Of a stretch of 64,000 bases of DNA, positions 26,116 to 36,329 are shown piece by piece. The position numbers were made by a program, and so were the translations under genes. The stretch is from the NCBI RefSeq assembly GCF_900112775.1, contig NZ_FOYZ01000017.1:1-64000 (forward strand), written 5' to 3'. Within the stretch, counting starts at the first letter, position 1. Each line of letters begins with the position of its first letter. A model generated the notes under the pieces. It saw nothing but the letters and a program-made list of their open reading frames with translations, ran no database searches and had not been told where the DNA came from. The stretch is from Anaeromicropila populeti (GTDB lineage: Bacteria; Bacillota; Clostridia; Lachnospirales; Lachnospiraceae).

Positions 26116-27951
26116 TCACTCTGACAAAGTAATTCCATTTTTCCCTAATGGTATTTTGTGATTTAATCCGACAAACTTACCATTTTTCTGCCAAAGCACT
26201 TCCTTCACAAATTCGTATTTTTCTTCATCCCAGGTAGTAAAGTCGTCCAGCACCAGTCCTCCCGTATCTCCTGAATTGGCATTGAAACACCAGAAGGTAT
26301 GATTCAGCCGGTTCTTTTTAATCAGTTCTCTCAAAAACGTCATCCATTTCAGATTTGGCTCTTTCATAAAGCCTCCCCACTCTCCAACAAGAAGTGGTGC
26401 TATGTTCTCCTCCTGTATAAACATCCAGTTATCCTTCCAACAGTCTTCATACAAACTATCAAATGTATAATCTCCTTCAAACCATGGCTGCTGGTAAACA
26501 GAAGGCCCGTAATCATGTGGTGAGTAAACCAGCTTATTCTGATATTTCCCCAAATCAACTGGATAATCCTTTACACCTCTTAAGTTTCCACCCCACCAGT
26601 TAAAATAATAGTCGTCATTGTTTAATGACTGAAAATTACCGTTGGATTTTAAATCTTTCGGATAACATTCGATTCCTTCTACCATAATTAAAACATTAGG
26701 GTTAATATCCAAAACTGCCTTTGCTGTCTTTTCCGCAATGTATTTCCAGTTATCTGCATCTGTGGAACTATTCCATATAGCCTTTGGTGTTTCATTGGGC
26801 TTCCCATGAGGTTCGTTTTTCAAATCATACGCCAGAATGGTGTCATCTTTTCTATAGCGCCTTGCCAGCCAGCACAAAGAATCTATAAAATCCTGCTCGG
26901 AAATATCGTCTCGATACCACATATTATACATATGTCCCGAAGAATCCGTCTTTGCACTATGAATATCAATCATAATTTTAAGTCCATTTTTTCGGAACTG
27001 GCCTATTACGTAGTCAAATATCTCCAAGCTATTCATTCCTTCCAAATAGGAATTAGTGGCATGGTTATAATTAGCAGCCGGATATTCTCCCGCTTTCCAC
27101 TTTAAAATCAATTCACTTGACATAGGAATCCTGATTAGATTAAAGCCATGGTCTGCAATCGCTTCAATCGATGTATTCAAATCTGAATTCCATATTCCAT
27201 CGAAAAGATTGGTACCAGTATTATATCCAAACCAGTTTACTCCAGTAAGCCAAACTTCCTTCCCTGATTTATCTACAATTTTATTTCCTTTTACAGAAAG
27301 CCAGTCGTCTTGGGTTGCCTTTGGAACACCGTCAAATTGTTTAATCTCAACTGCCTGTTCCTTTGTATCCGATCCCTTCTGGTTCGATGACTTACTCTTT
27401 TCACTCTCTGGCACTTGTTCCAGGTCATAGTCCAATATAATTTCTTCTTTTGAAATGATTCCAGCGTTTTTTAAAATAGCGCCGATTGTAATAGAATTTG
27501 ATGGTTCTACTGTCTGATTATAATCTACGCATGTAATAACGATTGTATTGTTATCTAATCTGAAATTACCAGACCAGCTTTGTTCAATGTATGTACTTTC
27601 CCCAACAGGAATTGTGATTTTCCAGTCCTTTACCTTGTCTGTACTAGTATTGACGATGCCTAAGTCCAACTGGACAAATTGATCGGCTTCATTTTCCCAT
27701 TGATTTGAATTAGTAACCTCCAGATAAATCTCTTCCTTCTTTTGAGAAGTTTCTTTTCCCTTTATCTCTTGTTCTAAACTATCATTCGCGTTTTCTGCGT
27801 TTTCTGCCTCTTCTGTTTCCTCTTCCTCCACCTTTTCAACTACTTCCTTTTGCTGAATAGATGTTACCTTGGAATCTGCTTCTTTTTTACACCCTGTAAA
27901 GCAACCAATGAAACAGAGCAAAATCAAAATTTTTATCCATTTTCCCTTCAC
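26116..27951 (-). CDS. GH5 endoglucanase lipoprotein with N-terminal CBM2-like domain
   Basis: 611 residues. GTG 27951 with GGAGGAGG seven bases upstream is the start. Lipoprotein signal ends [11 protein letters not shown], so the enzyme is anchored to the outer face of the membrane. An acidic linker (to about 65) leads to a CBM2-like sandwich (about 70-175) and a GH5 (beta/alpha)8 domain (about 205-600). The domain has the substrate residues GVNWFGYNT, acid/base Glu in DLKNEPHG and nucleophile Glu in LVGEWGGF. It probably hydrolyses beta-1,4-glucan or related hemicellulose at the cell surface; subfamily is not assigned. Confidence 0.88.
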   Translation of the reverse strand: MKGKWIKILILLCFIGCFTGCKKEADSKVTSIQQKEVVEKVEEEETEEAENAENANDSLEQEIKGKETSQKKEEIYLEVTNSNQWENEADQFVQLDLGIVNTSTDKVKDWKITIPVGESTYIEQSWSGNFRLDNNTIVITCVDYNQTVEPSNSITIGAILKNAGIISKEEIILDYDLEQVPESEKSKSSNQKGSDTKEQAVEIKQFDGVPKATQDDWLSVKGNKIVDKSGKEVWLTGVNWFGYNTGTNLFDGIWNSDLNTSIEAIADHGFNLIRIPMSSELILKWKAGEYPAANYNHATNSYLEGMNSLEIFDYVIGQFRKNGLKIMIDIHSAKTDSSGHMYNMWYRDDISEQDFIDSLCWLARRYRKDDTILAYDLKNEPHGKPNETPKAIWNSSTDADNWKYIAEKTAKAVLDINPNVLIMVEGIECYPKDLKSNGNFQSLNNDDYYFNWWGGNLRGVKDYPVDLGKYQNKLVYSPHDYGPSVYQQPWFEGDYTFDSLYEDCWKDNWMFIQEENIAPLLVGEWGGFMKEPNLKWMTFLRELIKKNRLNHTFWCFNANSGDTGGLVLDDFTTWDEEKYEFVKEVLWQKNGKFVGLNHKIPLGKNGITLSE

Positions 27952-28072
27952 TTTTATGCCTCCTCCATTTACAAACAATTTTGATTTATCGCATAATATT
28001 TACATCTTACAGTATACCACCTTCTTACTAAAGTAGAAATAGTAAATTTTATAAAACTTATAAGAAAACATA

Positions 28073-28101
28073 TTGACAAATAATTTTGCTTGTACTAAGA
28101 T
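28073..28101 (+). promoter_or_regulatory. rpsT promoter
   Basis: -35 TTGACA (28073-28078), 17-base spacer, -10 TAAGAT (28096-28101). About 90 bases of leader precede the rpsT start. Confidence 0.65.
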
Positions 28102-28194
28102 ATAATAGTATGTTTGCATTAGAACGTCCGTGTCCGGATTTAATGAAACAAAAAAAGAAAAAGAAAAATTAAAAAAATTTTGGAGGTGCTCGGA

Positions 28195-28458
28195 TTGGCT
28201 AATATAAAATCAGCAAAGAAAAGAATTCTTGTAAATCAAACTAAGGCTGCTAGAAATAAAGCAATCAGATCAAAGGTAAAAACTATAATTAAAAAAGTGG
28301 ATGCTGCTATCGCTGCAAATGATAAGGAAGCTGCATCAGCTGCTTTAAAACAAGCCACAATTGAAATTGATAAAGCTTCTAGCAAAGGTGTTTTCCATAA
28401 GAAAACTGCTTCAAGAAAAATTTCCCGTTTATCACTTGCTGTAAATAAGTTGGCTTAA
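28195..28458 (+). CDS. rpsT: Small ribosomal subunit protein bS20
   Basis: 87 residues, basic, helical; standard S20 N-terminus ANIKSAKKRI and C-terminus KTASRKISRLSLAVNKL. It binds the 5' domain and helix 44 of 16S rRNA during assembly. The start is TTG 28195, six bases after GGAGGTG. A frame extending to 28180 would include the ribosome site. A rare start codon is common for rpsT and may limit translation. Confidence 0.96.
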   Translation: MANIKSAKKRILVNQTKAARNKAIRSKVKTIIKKVDAAIAANDKEAASAALKQATIEIDKASSKGVFHKKTASRKISRLSLAVNKLA

Positions 28459-28530
28459 TTAATAGATCACTCTTTTCGATTTATTTGGAGGGCAGTCGTA
28501 CTGCAACTGGATAAATCACTCAAGTAAATA

Positions 28531-28569
28531 GGAGAATAACTGAATGTCATATGCACTCAGTTATTCTCC
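28531..28569. terminator. Bidirectional terminator between rpsT and the zinc-ribbon gene
   Basis: The arms GGAGAATAACTGA (28531-28543) and TCAGTTATTCTCC (about 28557-28569) form a long stem, followed by TATTTTATTT on the plus strand. Confidence 0.75.
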
Positions 28570-28573
28570 TATT

Positions 28574-29317
28574 TTATTTGTTCACGTTCTTATCGTAACC
28601 ATCCTTATATTCTTCCAGCAGTTTTTCATACTGATCATTTAGTTTATCATACTGATCGTTTTGCTCTAGAAGCTCTTCTATCGTTTTTGCATTTTTAAAA
28701 ATAGTAACTTCCTCTTCTACCTGAGTTACATAACGTTCCATGCCACTAGCATCCCAGTCTTTCAAACTCTCTTCTATCTCTTTGAATTCAGAAAAAAAGC
28801 GACACATATGTTTTGATAAGATAAGCATCTCTAATTTTACTGCTAACCCAATTAATTGCTGGTCCTGAGTCGTAACACATCGATCCAGATAAGATGCCAC
28901 GTTATCTTCTCTAATTGTTTTCACGACATCTGTATCATTAAATATAATTACCCCATCCTTTATGAAGTACGTTGTGTAAAAGGATTCTGAATTTTTTTCA
29001 TCCAATTGTTCTACGACATCATGATACAGTCCCTCGTCTACACAATCAATTGTCGAAGTATGCATAATTCGATAGTAATAGCCCAAAAAACCTGCTGAAA
29101 GACATATGAGCAAAAACAAAATTCCAAACATCATCCAAAGCCGTTTTGGCTTTCCATATGTACCCAACTTCAATTGTGTGTCGCTTGCAATTCCTGAACT
29201 TGAATATTGAAAGGGTTCTTCAAACTCAAGCGTCTCCTTTTCCTTCACTATAGTTCCGCAGTTAAAACAAACTTCGAAGCCCTCTGGAATTTCACTCCCA
29301 CACTTATTACAAACCAT
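28574..29317 (-). CDS. Zinc-ribbon membrane protein of unknown function
   Basis: 247 residues. N-terminal zinc ribbon (CNKC at 3-6 and CFNC at 17-20), a TM helix (about 60-82) and a C-terminal extracytoplasmic region (83-247) rich in Asp/Glu/Lys with a coiled-coil stretch near the end (EQNDQYDKLNDQYEKLLEEY). GGGAGG precedes the ATG. Such zinc-ribbon-TM proteins are widespread in clostridia without known role. The gene stands alone between two terminators. Confidence 0.8.
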   Translation of the reverse strand: MVCNKCGSEIPEGFEVCFNCGTIVKEKETLEFEEPFQYSSSGIASDTQLKLGTYGKPKRLWMMFGILFLLICLSAGFLGYYYRIMHTSTIDCVDEGLYHDVVEQLDEKNSESFYTTYFIKDGVIIFNDTDVVKTIREDNVASYLDRCVTTQDQQLIGLAVKLEMLILSKHMCRFFSEFKEIEESLKDWDASGMERYVTQVEEEVTIFKNAKTIEELLEQNDQYDKLNDQYEKLLEEYKDGYDKNVNK

Positions 29318-29386
29318 AGTTATCCTCCCTGTATAATTAATTATTCTTGGCTATTATATCAAATTTTCACAACTAATACAACAAAA

Positions 29387-29417
29387 GTGCTACTATCCAA
29401 TAAACTGATAATAGCAC
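29387..29417 (-). terminator. Terminator of the GntR/ABC operon
   Basis: On the minus strand GTGCTA...TAGCAC arms with internal TATC/GATA pairing are followed by TTTTG after the permease stop. Confidence 0.65.
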
Positions 29418-29432
29418 CTTCCAACTATTCCA

Positions 29433-31541
29433 TTATTGCTGACTGTACCCCAGATCTTTTTTTACAAAATCCGGAACATTCTCTGTAAACATATAGCAAG
29501 TCTCCGTTGTCGTATATTGATCCCTGTCATTAAAATAATATTCTACCTGAAAATACAAGTCCTGATTAAGCGAGGTCGCCCATTCGTCCATATTGGCCAT
29601 ACTTCCTGGCTTCAAATTTGGTAAAAATTCTGAAATATCCTTTTGTTCCGTATATAGCTTTTCAACTGGATGTATTTCATAAACTTTATCTGCGTCCTTA
29701 CTGTCTGATGTATCCTCATAAATTTTTTCTTCTAATTTATTGTAAATAGCTTTTACGGAAACAACTTTTTTGTCAAGAAACCCTACCGTAAGATCCTCCT
29801 GCATATACTGATTCAAAAGCTGTATAGATTGGGAGTATGATGGATAAACCGAATATTCCTCCCACTTGAAAGAGATAGTATTATAATATTTACTTTCATC
29901 TTCCTCATGCTGATATAATGCAATATATCCGATTGGAACACTATTCTTTTTATCTGACAGCGACATCGCTTTTTGTTCCTCCCTGAATACAGATAAAAAT
30001 TCTTTTTTCTGCTGCTCATTTAACTGAACTTCTTTGTCCTCATGTATATTATCTCGAAAGGAAATTGTATTCCACTTTCTATCTAAATACAAAGAAGAAC
30101 TTCCTTCTCTATATTCTGGAGTATCATATATAGTTTCAACCATATCCTGATTATCCAGAGTAGCAAACAGATACTGTCTATATACTGTTTTTCCATTTTT
30201 TAACGTAAACTTCACAACTAACCTATTGTACCGATATTCACTTGAATCCATTTTACTTCTTTTAATAAGCTCAAAAACAGGTTTTACATCGGTAAGCTTC
30301 ATATGCATTAATTGATATTTTTCTGTTGAAATATGACCTTTTTCTTTATCTACAATAGTTCCTTCATTATCCAAATTACCAAAATACACTGCTGCACTTT
30401 CTACTTTACTTTCCTTTGGTAAGTATGAGTCAAATCCGGTTAAATCAAAAATGAAAATGCAGGATGCCAAAAAAATCAAAGTTCCATTTACAGCCCACAG
30501 TATCCTATGTGCGAATGCTTTTCTAAAGTCCATATTAACAACCATTTCCATCACCGCATTAGCAAATAAAAATCCTACCAGCCCGCCAAATACAAACCAG
30601 CCCAGGCTGTTTGTATATGAAATAATCTGAAAAAGCAAAGCAAAGCCTAAGCCAGTTGGTACTACAACAAATACTTTTATAATAGTTTCAAACCATTTAA
30701 ATACAAGCGCCTTTCCTGCCTGTTCAGACGCAAACCTTTTATATAGTATCAGATCCAAAACTACAAATCCAGCTGTTACAATAAAAATAATTAGCAGTTG
30801 AGTCATGTTTAATACATCCATTGATTGCTTTATATTAAACTGCTGCAAATATTTTGCATATACTACAAGTGGAGAGTTGTTTCCAGCAAATTCAAAGAAA
30901 TTTGCATTAAAATAATAGGTTTCATAAAAAGTATCTTTTAGCGAAACTAACAGGATCTGTGCAGTCGGTCCGTAGAAGAGAAACACTGCTACTCCCAAGA
31001 GATTTATAACAAAATTTCCTGTAAGCAATACAGCAAGAATAATAATACTATAGTTCAATAGGTAAAATACAAAATGTACCAGAAACATTTGCAGCCCTAA
31101 GCTAATTACTTTCTGGCTTAACACACCATTTATGGCAGATACCCCAAATGCAAGCAGCATATTAACCACATATGGAACTACATATATAAGTATTCCAGCC
31201 ACATATTTTATCAAGAACAGCCTTTCCCGCTTAACGGGCATACTATGGTAGAAATCCACCTGCTTTTTTGAATGCATGTAACAAAATCCATTTAATCCAC
31301 AAATTAATGCCCCAACAATTACAACAATTAAGATAAAGTAGTTTTCTGGTCCCAGATATTGATAAAAAGTAGCTAACTTTCTAATATCTATCTGCTTCTC
31401 GTCCATTCTTGCATTTTCCAGAAGGACCATCCATGCTACTGGAAAGGTAAAGAATAAAACAAACATTGCTAATGCAATTGACCATATCCTTCGTTTCATT
31501 TCTTCCTTCATTATCTTAAAAAATGAGCTTTTTAATATCAT
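29433..31541 (-). CDS. ABC transporter permease, large (YtrC/BcrB-like)
   Basis: 702 residues. Six or so TM helices occupy the N-terminal half (about 20-360, starting SIALAMFVLFFTFPVAWMV). The C-terminal half (about 375-700) is a soluble, probably extracytoplasmic, charged domain. ATG 31541 follows GGAGG by nine bases; an upstream in-frame GTG would lie deeper inside the ATPase gene. It overlaps that gene by 26 bases. With the ATPase and GntR regulator it forms a cassette of the kind often induced by cell-envelope stress. Substrate unknown. Confidence 0.8.
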   Translation of the reverse strand: MILKSSFFKIMKEEMKRRIWSIALAMFVLFFTFPVAWMVLLENARMDEKQIDIRKLATFYQYLGPENYFILIVVIVGALICGLNGFCYMHSKKQVDFYHSMPVKRERLFLIKYVAGILIYVVPYVVNMLLAFGVSAINGVLSQKVISLGLQMFLVHFVFYLLNYSIIILAVLLTGNFVINLLGVAVFLFYGPTAQILLVSLKDTFYETYYFNANFFEFAGNNSPLVVYAKYLQQFNIKQSMDVLNMTQLLIIFIVTAGFVVLDLILYKRFASEQAGKALVFKWFETIIKVFVVVPTGLGFALLFQIISYTNSLGWFVFGGLVGFLFANAVMEMVVNMDFRKAFAHRILWAVNGTLIFLASCIFIFDLTGFDSYLPKESKVESAAVYFGNLDNEGTIVDKEKGHISTEKYQLMHMKLTDVKPVFELIKRSKMDSSEYRYNRLVVKFTLKNGKTVYRQYLFATLDNQDMVETIYDTPEYREGSSSLYLDRKWNTISFRDNIHEDKEVQLNEQQKKEFLSVFREEQKAMSLSDKKNSVPIGYIALYQHEEDESKYYNTISFKWEEYSVYPSYSQSIQLLNQYMQEDLTVGFLDKKVVSVKAIYNKLEEKIYEDTSDSKDADKVYEIHPVEKLYTEQKDISEFLPNLKPGSMANMDEWATSLNQDLYFQVEYYFNDRDQYTTTETCYMFTENVPDFVKKDLGYSQQ

Positions 31542-32418
31542 ACCCAAGAACCTCCGTTTCACTTATAAATATTTCTTCTAAAGATAACTGGACACTTTCA
31601 TAAAAAACAGGATTTACTGATTCCATACATTGACTAATTTGATCCAGTTCCCCTCGTACAGTCAAATAGCAGATCGAACCTTTTTTATCATAATGCATTA
31701 CTTGCAGCTGTGACAGCACCTGCTTTTCACTTTCCTCACTGGCAAATACACACTGTAATTTGTGAATGTTCAATTTCATATCATCCAGATCTCTTGAAAA
31801 CAAAATTCCACCTTTGTGAAGCAGACCTACATGTTCACAAATATCCTCCAGTTCTCTCAAACTATGAGATGCAATGATTGGAGTCATATTCCTCTCCATA
31901 ATTTCACCAATTAAAATACTCTTCACTGCCTGCCTCATAACAGGATCCAGTCCATCAAAGGTTTCATCGCATAATAAGTATTTTGTTGTAGCACACAATC
32001 CACAGATAATGGAAACCTGCTTTTTCATTCCTTTAGAAAAAGTATTAATTTTACGTTTTGGATTCAATTCAAACTGTTTGATCAGCTTATCAAATCGTTC
32101 TCCATCAAAAGTGTCATACATAACCTGATAATATTTTTTCATATCATCTGGGGTTGCATTACTAAAGAAAAATTGATCATCTGAAATATAGAAGATTTGT
32201 TTCTTTATAGACTCATTCTCATACACCTCGCTATTATCTACAATAACATTTCCTCTATCTGGCTTATAAATTCCACATACCATTCTTAAAAAAGTGCTTT
32301 TTCCAGCTCCATTTGTTCCCACCAGTCCATATACACTGCCTTCCTTGATTGATGCCGTTACGCTATCAATTGCTTTTATATCATCAAAACTTTTACTTAC
32401 TGCTATTGCTTCAATCAT
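31516..32418 (-). CDS. ABC transporter ATP-binding protein
   Basis: 300 residues. Walker A GTNGAGKST (about 35-43), signature FSKGMKKQVS (about 130), Walker B YLLCDETFDGLD, switch His in ASHSLREL. The last 90 residues form a C-terminal extension typical of YtrB-like ATPases. ATG 32418 is chosen because GGAGG lies nine bases upstream; the ATG at 32427 touches that site. It overlaps the GntR gene by eight bases. Confidence 0.88.
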   Translation of the reverse strand: MIEAIAVSKSFDDIKAIDSVTASIKEGSVYGLVGTNGAGKSTFLRMVCGIYKPDRGNVIVDNSEVYENESIKKQIFYISDDQFFFSNATPDDMKKYYQVMYDTFDGERFDKLIKQFELNPKRKINTFSKGMKKQVSIICGLCATTKYLLCDETFDGLDPVMRQAVKSILIGEIMERNMTPIIASHSLRELEDICEHVGLLHKGGILFSRDLDDMKLNIHKLQCVFASEESEKQVLSQLQVMHYDKKGSICYLTVRGELDQISQCMESVNPVFYESVQLSLEEIFISETEVLGYDIKKLIF

Positions 32419-32788
32419 TGCTTCCATCCTCCCTTAAAAATAATTCAATCCGCTGACGTATCTCTTCTTTGGAAATTCCAGCACCCTTTGCATCCTTTAT
32501 CAATCCCCGCAAAGAATTCCACAACTCCTCATGCTTTGTCTGAATAAAGTTTTCTTTGGCAGCCACAAAATTTCCTTTCCCCTTTACTGTGTAAATATAA
32601 CCATTTCGTTCTAGTTCGTGATACGCCCTCTGTATGGTATTGGGGTTAATGGACAATTCCATTGCTAATGAGCGAACAGATGGCAGCTTTTCATCTGGCT
32701 GCAAAACCCCTTTTACAATGAGGTTTTCAAATTCAGCAATTACTTGTTCATATATTGGACTTCTATTTTTGTAATCTATATATATCAT
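32411..32788 (-). CDS. GntR-family repressor, YtrA subfamily
   Basis: 125 residues. Winged helix-turn-helix (about 10-75: SPIYEQVIAEFENLIVKGVLQPDEKLPSVRSLAMELSI pattern, then NTIQRAYHELERNGYIYTVKGKGNFV) and a short helical C-terminus, the YtrA layout. ATG 32788 follows GGGAGGTG. First gene of the operon and, by family, its autorepressor; a fitting palindrome lies just upstream. Confidence 0.9.
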   Translation of the reverse strand: MIYIDYKNRSPIYEQVIAEFENLIVKGVLQPDEKLPSVRSLAMELSINPNTIQRAYHELERNGYIYTVKGKGNFVAAKENFIQTKHEELWNSLRGLIKDAKGAGISKEEIRQRIELFLREDGSND

Positions 32789-32805
32789 TTTACACCTCCC
32801 TTTAG

Positions 32806-32823
32806 TACAGTATATTAACTGTA
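32806..32823 (-). promoter_or_regulatory. Probable operator of the GntR/ABC operon
   Basis: TACAGT, six bases, ACTGTA, located 18-35 bases before the regulator start. A second imperfect TGTATTAAT-type element lies next to it (to about 32840). YtrA-type proteins bind such dyads in their own promoter. Confidence 0.55.
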
Positions 32824-33003
32824 TCAATACTATTAATACACATAATATACACTTATATATTTCTAATGTCAATATCTAGTTTTAGAATTTTTCTAAAAAT
32901 AATGCCTCTTGTGGCAAGCAAAGTCTATTTGCATCTACCATAAGAGGCACGCTAATATTATTTATTATAATACTTTCCTTCATATATCTCATTTAATTTT
33001 AGC

Positions 33004-33267
33004 CTATTTATTTGAATAATGTTCTTGTTTTAATTTTTCATTACTTTTTCTATTGTTAGGGAAAAAGTAAACTTTTGTTTCAAAATACACTTCTTTTCCA
33101 TATTGAATATCTGTTTCATGACACCAATTTACAATCTTATACGTTAGTGATGAATATACATCTGAATTTCCATCTTCTAAAATCTCATGCTTATATGGAA
33201 AAAATAAAATTAGCAAGAAAATAACACCTATTACAATACTTAATACTTTTTTCTTTTTTTTACTCAT
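33004..33267 (-). CDS. Small membrane-anchored protein of the AT-rich exporter island
   Basis: 87 residues: Lys-rich start, TM helix (about 8-26, VLSIVIGVIFLLILFF) and an outer domain with YSSLTYKIVNW. That motif and layout recall a common unnamed Firmicutes family (PIP..YKDGGT.EY.A..YKV..WH-like) of unknown function. GGGAGA precedes the ATG. It is the last gene after the MacB-type ATPase (47-base gap), so it may assist the exporter. Confidence 0.7.
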   Translation of the reverse strand: MSKKKKKVLSIVIGVIFLLILFFPYKHEILEDGNSDVYSSLTYKIVNWCHETDIQYGKEVYFETKVYFFPNNRKSNEKLKQEHYSNK

Positions 33268-33314
33268 TTTTATCTCCCTTTTTAATTTTTATAATTATTT
33301 TAAGTTACTGTCTT

Positions 33315-34001
33315 CTAATTGCATACTTCCAACTTTCCATCTACCATTTTGTAAATCTTGCTACAAAATTGAGCCACTTCATTATCATGAGTTACAATAA
33401 TTATAGTCTTTCCACTCTGATTTAATGCTTTAAAAATGCTCATAATTTCCATTGAAGTTATAGTATCCAATGCACCTGTTGGTTCGTCAGCAAGGATTAA
33501 TTCTGGATCATTTACTATTGCTCTCGCTATAGCAACTCTTTGTCTTTGACCACCAGACAGATTTGCCGCCAATTCTTTCTCCTTATCTTCTATTCCCAAT
33601 TTCACCAGTATATCTCTAGCTATTTTATTTTGTAATCTCCATTTCATATGTTTTTTTGAATACGAAAAAGGAATTCTTATGTTCTCCATAACAGTCAATT
33701 TTTCTATCAATGCAAACTCCTGTAACACAAACCCTATTTTTGAATTTCTCATTTCTGCTTTCTTTTTCTCATTCAATTGTTCAACATCTATACCAAATAA
33801 CTTATATTTTCCAGCACTTTTTCTATCTAGCAATCCCAAAATATTTAGTAAAGTCGATTTCCCAGATCCTGATACACCTTGAATAGCTATCATACTTCCT
33901 TTACAAATTTTCAAATTACTTCCCCTTATTGCATGTATTGGATTCTCTTTTTTACCATAGTATTTTTCAATACCTTCCATTTCAATTAAAAAATCATCCA
34001 T
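33315..34001 (-). CDS. MacB/LolD-type ABC transporter ATP-binding protein
   Basis: 228 residues. Walker A GVSGSGKST (about 40-48), Q-loop VLQEF, signature LSGGQRQRVAIARAI (about 148), Walker B LILADEPTGALDT, H-loop VTHD. This is the MacB/LolD/FtsE class, which pairs with FtsX-like permeases and extrudes or displaces peptides and lipids rather than importing. Its start overlaps the stop of the second permease (TAATG). Confidence 0.92.
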   Translation of the reverse strand: MDDFLIEMEGIEKYYGKKENPIHAIRGSNLKICKGSMIAIQGVSGSGKSTLLNILGLLDRKSAGKYKLFGIDVEQLNEKKKAEMRNSKIGFVLQEFALIEKLTVMENIRIPFSYSKKHMKWRLQNKIARDILVKLGIEDKEKELAANLSGGQRQRVAIARAIVNDPELILADEPTGALDTITSMEIMSIFKALNQSGKTIIIVTHDNEVAQFCSKIYKMVDGKLEVCN

Positions 34002-35170
34002 TACTCATCCCTCCTAGTCAATTGACTTATTTTACACGTATACAGTAACTTAACTGGCAACACAGCAGTTAAAATAATGATTAAAGTACTTATTATTATT
34101 GAATATATAAATTTTTCACCAAATCCAAAAAAATACACGCTAAACATCATTGGTATCAGCATTGCCATAAAAATTTGATAAAACAATTGTTTTACTAAGT
34201 CACTAATTCTTGCCCCACATATTAAATGTATTGCATAATTTTTTACATTTTTTCTAATGTACAAAGAAAGACTTGCAGACATTCCCGATACCGCAAAAAT
34301 AAAAATAATACTCGCCACCATAAATTCATACATTATCTGCGGTAATACATGATTTATATAATCACTCATAAACTCCTTATACATTTTATATGAAATATTT
34401 AGTAAATCAATATTATTACCAAATTTTTCTATACTTTTTATATTTGATAAATTATCAGTTATTAATACAGTAGAGTCGATTGCCATATGAAAATCAGATA
34501 AACTAAAACATTTATTAATAAAACCATCTGACATGGGGAAAAAAAATGAATTATTTAAGTTATTATTTATTCCAATATAATACAAATCTGGATAACAAGA
34601 ATTATAATCTAAAATTCCTACAACAATTCCTCTGTACTGCATCCCAGTGCCACCATGACTAAATTTATACTCTTGTCCTATTTTATATTGATTTCTTAAA
34701 TTAAACCCTATAACTACTGGTATCACGTCATTGTTTGAAGTAAAATCTTCGTTACTGAACAATCTACCTTTATAAGCACCAATATGAAATGTATCAAAAA
34801 AATTTTTACTTGCTACCTTTTCATTTATAACACCTCCATTGGCTGGTATACTTAAATCATAGCCAAAAACAGTGTACCCATTCATATCATCATAACTATA
34901 TATTTTATCTAATAGTGTCTTTAAACCAATGACCGAATTATCTTCGTTGCTAAACATTCGACTTATGCGTTCATCTGTTGTTGAATCTGTAGCCACATAA
35001 AAATCTACACTTTTTAGTCCTTCCATCTTTTTTATACCACTATATAATATTTTTAAGTCTGTAAACGCTACTGTCATTAAGTAGATAATAACAATTAATT
35101 GAATAACAAAGCAAATAAATGTACGTTTACTATTTGCTATAGCTCTACAGGCATACTCAATTTGATTCAT
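34001..35170 (-). CDS. FtsX-like (MacB-type) permease 2
   Basis: 389 residues. TM helix near 17-38, a large outer domain (about 40-270, containing FGYDLSIPANGGVINE and GGTGMQYRGIVVGILDY as in MacB core domains), and three C-terminal TM helices (about 285-385). ATG 35170 follows GAGGTG by six bases and lies two bases after the first permease's stop. Very A/T-rich, like its neighbours. Confidence 0.85.
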   Translation of the reverse strand: MNQIEYACRAIANSKRTFICFVIQLIVIIYLMTVAFTDLKILYSGIKKMEGLKSVDFYVATDSTTDERISRMFSNEDNSVIGLKTLLDKIYSYDDMNGYTVFGYDLSIPANGGVINEKVASKNFFDTFHIGAYKGRLFSNEDFTSNNDVIPVVIGFNLRNQYKIGQEYKFSHGGTGMQYRGIVVGILDYNSCYPDLYYIGINNNLNNSFFFPMSDGFINKCFSLSDFHMAIDSTVLITDNLSNIKSIEKFGNNIDLLNISYKMYKEFMSDYINHVLPQIMYEFMVASIIFIFAVSGMSASLSLYIRKNVKNYAIHLICGARISDLVKQLFYQIFMAMLIPMMFSVYFFGFGEKFIYSIIISTLIIILTAVLPVKLLYTCKISQLTRRDE

Positions 35171-35172
35171 CA

Positions 35173-36243
35173 CTAACACCTCACGCTAAATAAACTCTTT
35201 CTTGCATCTTTATTGAAAAGCATAATACATATTGTAATTAACCCCAATAAAATGGATAAAAAATATGAAATAAATATTGTTGAAAATGAAAAACTAAATC
35301 CCGAAAATATCAGCATGTTCACATGTGATAGTATGTATGCAACTAGTAATCCTATTAAATAAGAAAAAGATATCAAACCAATATAGTTAAAAAGTAACAT
35401 TTTAATAATTTCAAAAGAAGTTGCACCCACAACCCTACGCACAGCAATTTCCTTTTTTCTTCCATCAACCCAATATATATTTACATTTATAAGATTCAGC
35501 AATACCATGAGCAATACTAAAATTAAAGCCGAAAACGATGTGTTTTGGACAGATATTGTTCTGTTCAGAATTGTCAAAAATGGTTCTTTTTCATCGTATT
35601 TATTAATTTCTATAATATTCTGTAATTCTTTATTTTTATACAATATTTCCTTCCAATTTTCGCAATCAAAATAATAATTCCCCTCCATTTCTTCAGAAAG
35701 TAACATTGCACCACTCTTCAGATTATAATAAGCAACAGAATCCTTATTAATTTTATTCTTACGCTTTTTATAAACACCAATCACTTCAAAGCTTTTATTA
35801 TCATAAATATAATATTGTTTTCCTTCTGCCTCAATACATTGTCCAACTAATTCATCGGAAATTAATATTACATTCTTTTCTTCTAAAAAATCTTTTTCAT
35901 TCATATTACGTCCTGAAATTAAATCTAATGATATTTCTTTATTATTTGTATAATATATACCACTAATTTGTTTCTCATTAACTTTCATTAAGTAAAAAGG
36001 AGCACTCAACTCATCAATAGTATCTAATAATTCATTAATTTTTATTTTATTATTAGTATCATTTGTCCTAATATTAAAGGAAACATACTTTGTTGATAAG
36101 CCATCTGGAGGAATTTGTATCATCTTATAGGTATAAACAAGACTAGCAAAAAATAATACCACTAAAATACTAATAAAAGCATTGATAATAATAATATATA
36201 TAGACTTCTCTAATAAATATTTAATAATAGCACCACCATTCAT
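35173..36243 (-). CDS. FtsX-like (MacB-type) permease 1
   Basis: 356 residues. N-terminal TM (about 14-36), outer domain (about 40-225), then three TM helices with the FtsX-family signature around DGRKKEIAVRRVVGATSFEIIKMLL (cited here in part, about 253-276). ATG 36243 has no good ribosome site, and a terminator-like hairpin lies just upstream, so expression may be low relative to the secreted protein gene. Probably a heterodimer with permease 2. Confidence 0.85.
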   Translation of the reverse strand: MNGGAIIKYLLEKSIYIIIINAFISILVVLFFASLVYTYKMIQIPPDGLSTKYVSFNIRTNDTNNKIKINELLDTIDELSAPFYLMKVNEKQISGIYYTNNKEISLDLISGRNMNEKDFLEEKNVILISDELVGQCIEAEGKQYYIYDNKSFEVIGVYKKRKNKINKDSVAYYNLKSGAMLLSEEMEGNYYFDCENWKEILYKNKELQNIIEINKYDEKEPFLTILNRTISVQNTSFSALILVLLMVLLNLINVNIYWVDGRKKEIAVRRVVGATSFEIIKMLLFNYIGLISFSYLIGLLVAYILSHVNMLIFSGFSFSFSTIFISYFLSILLGLITICIMLFNKDARKSLFSVRC

Positions 36244-36261
36244 ATTCAAAATTACTTTTTA

Positions 36262-36293
36262 AGAACGCTATATCTCAATCCTGAAATAGCGTC
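36262..36293 (-). terminator. Hairpin between the secreted protein gene and the exporter genes
   Basis: On the minus strand ACGCTATTTC and the complementary ATAGCGT close a hairpin located between the stop of the 130-residue gene and the first permease; a short TTCTTAAAAAG follows. A weak terminator or RNA-processing site is likely. Confidence 0.5.
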
Positions 36294-36329
36294 CTTAAAT
36301 TTTATTTCTGTAAAAAATATAAATATGTA

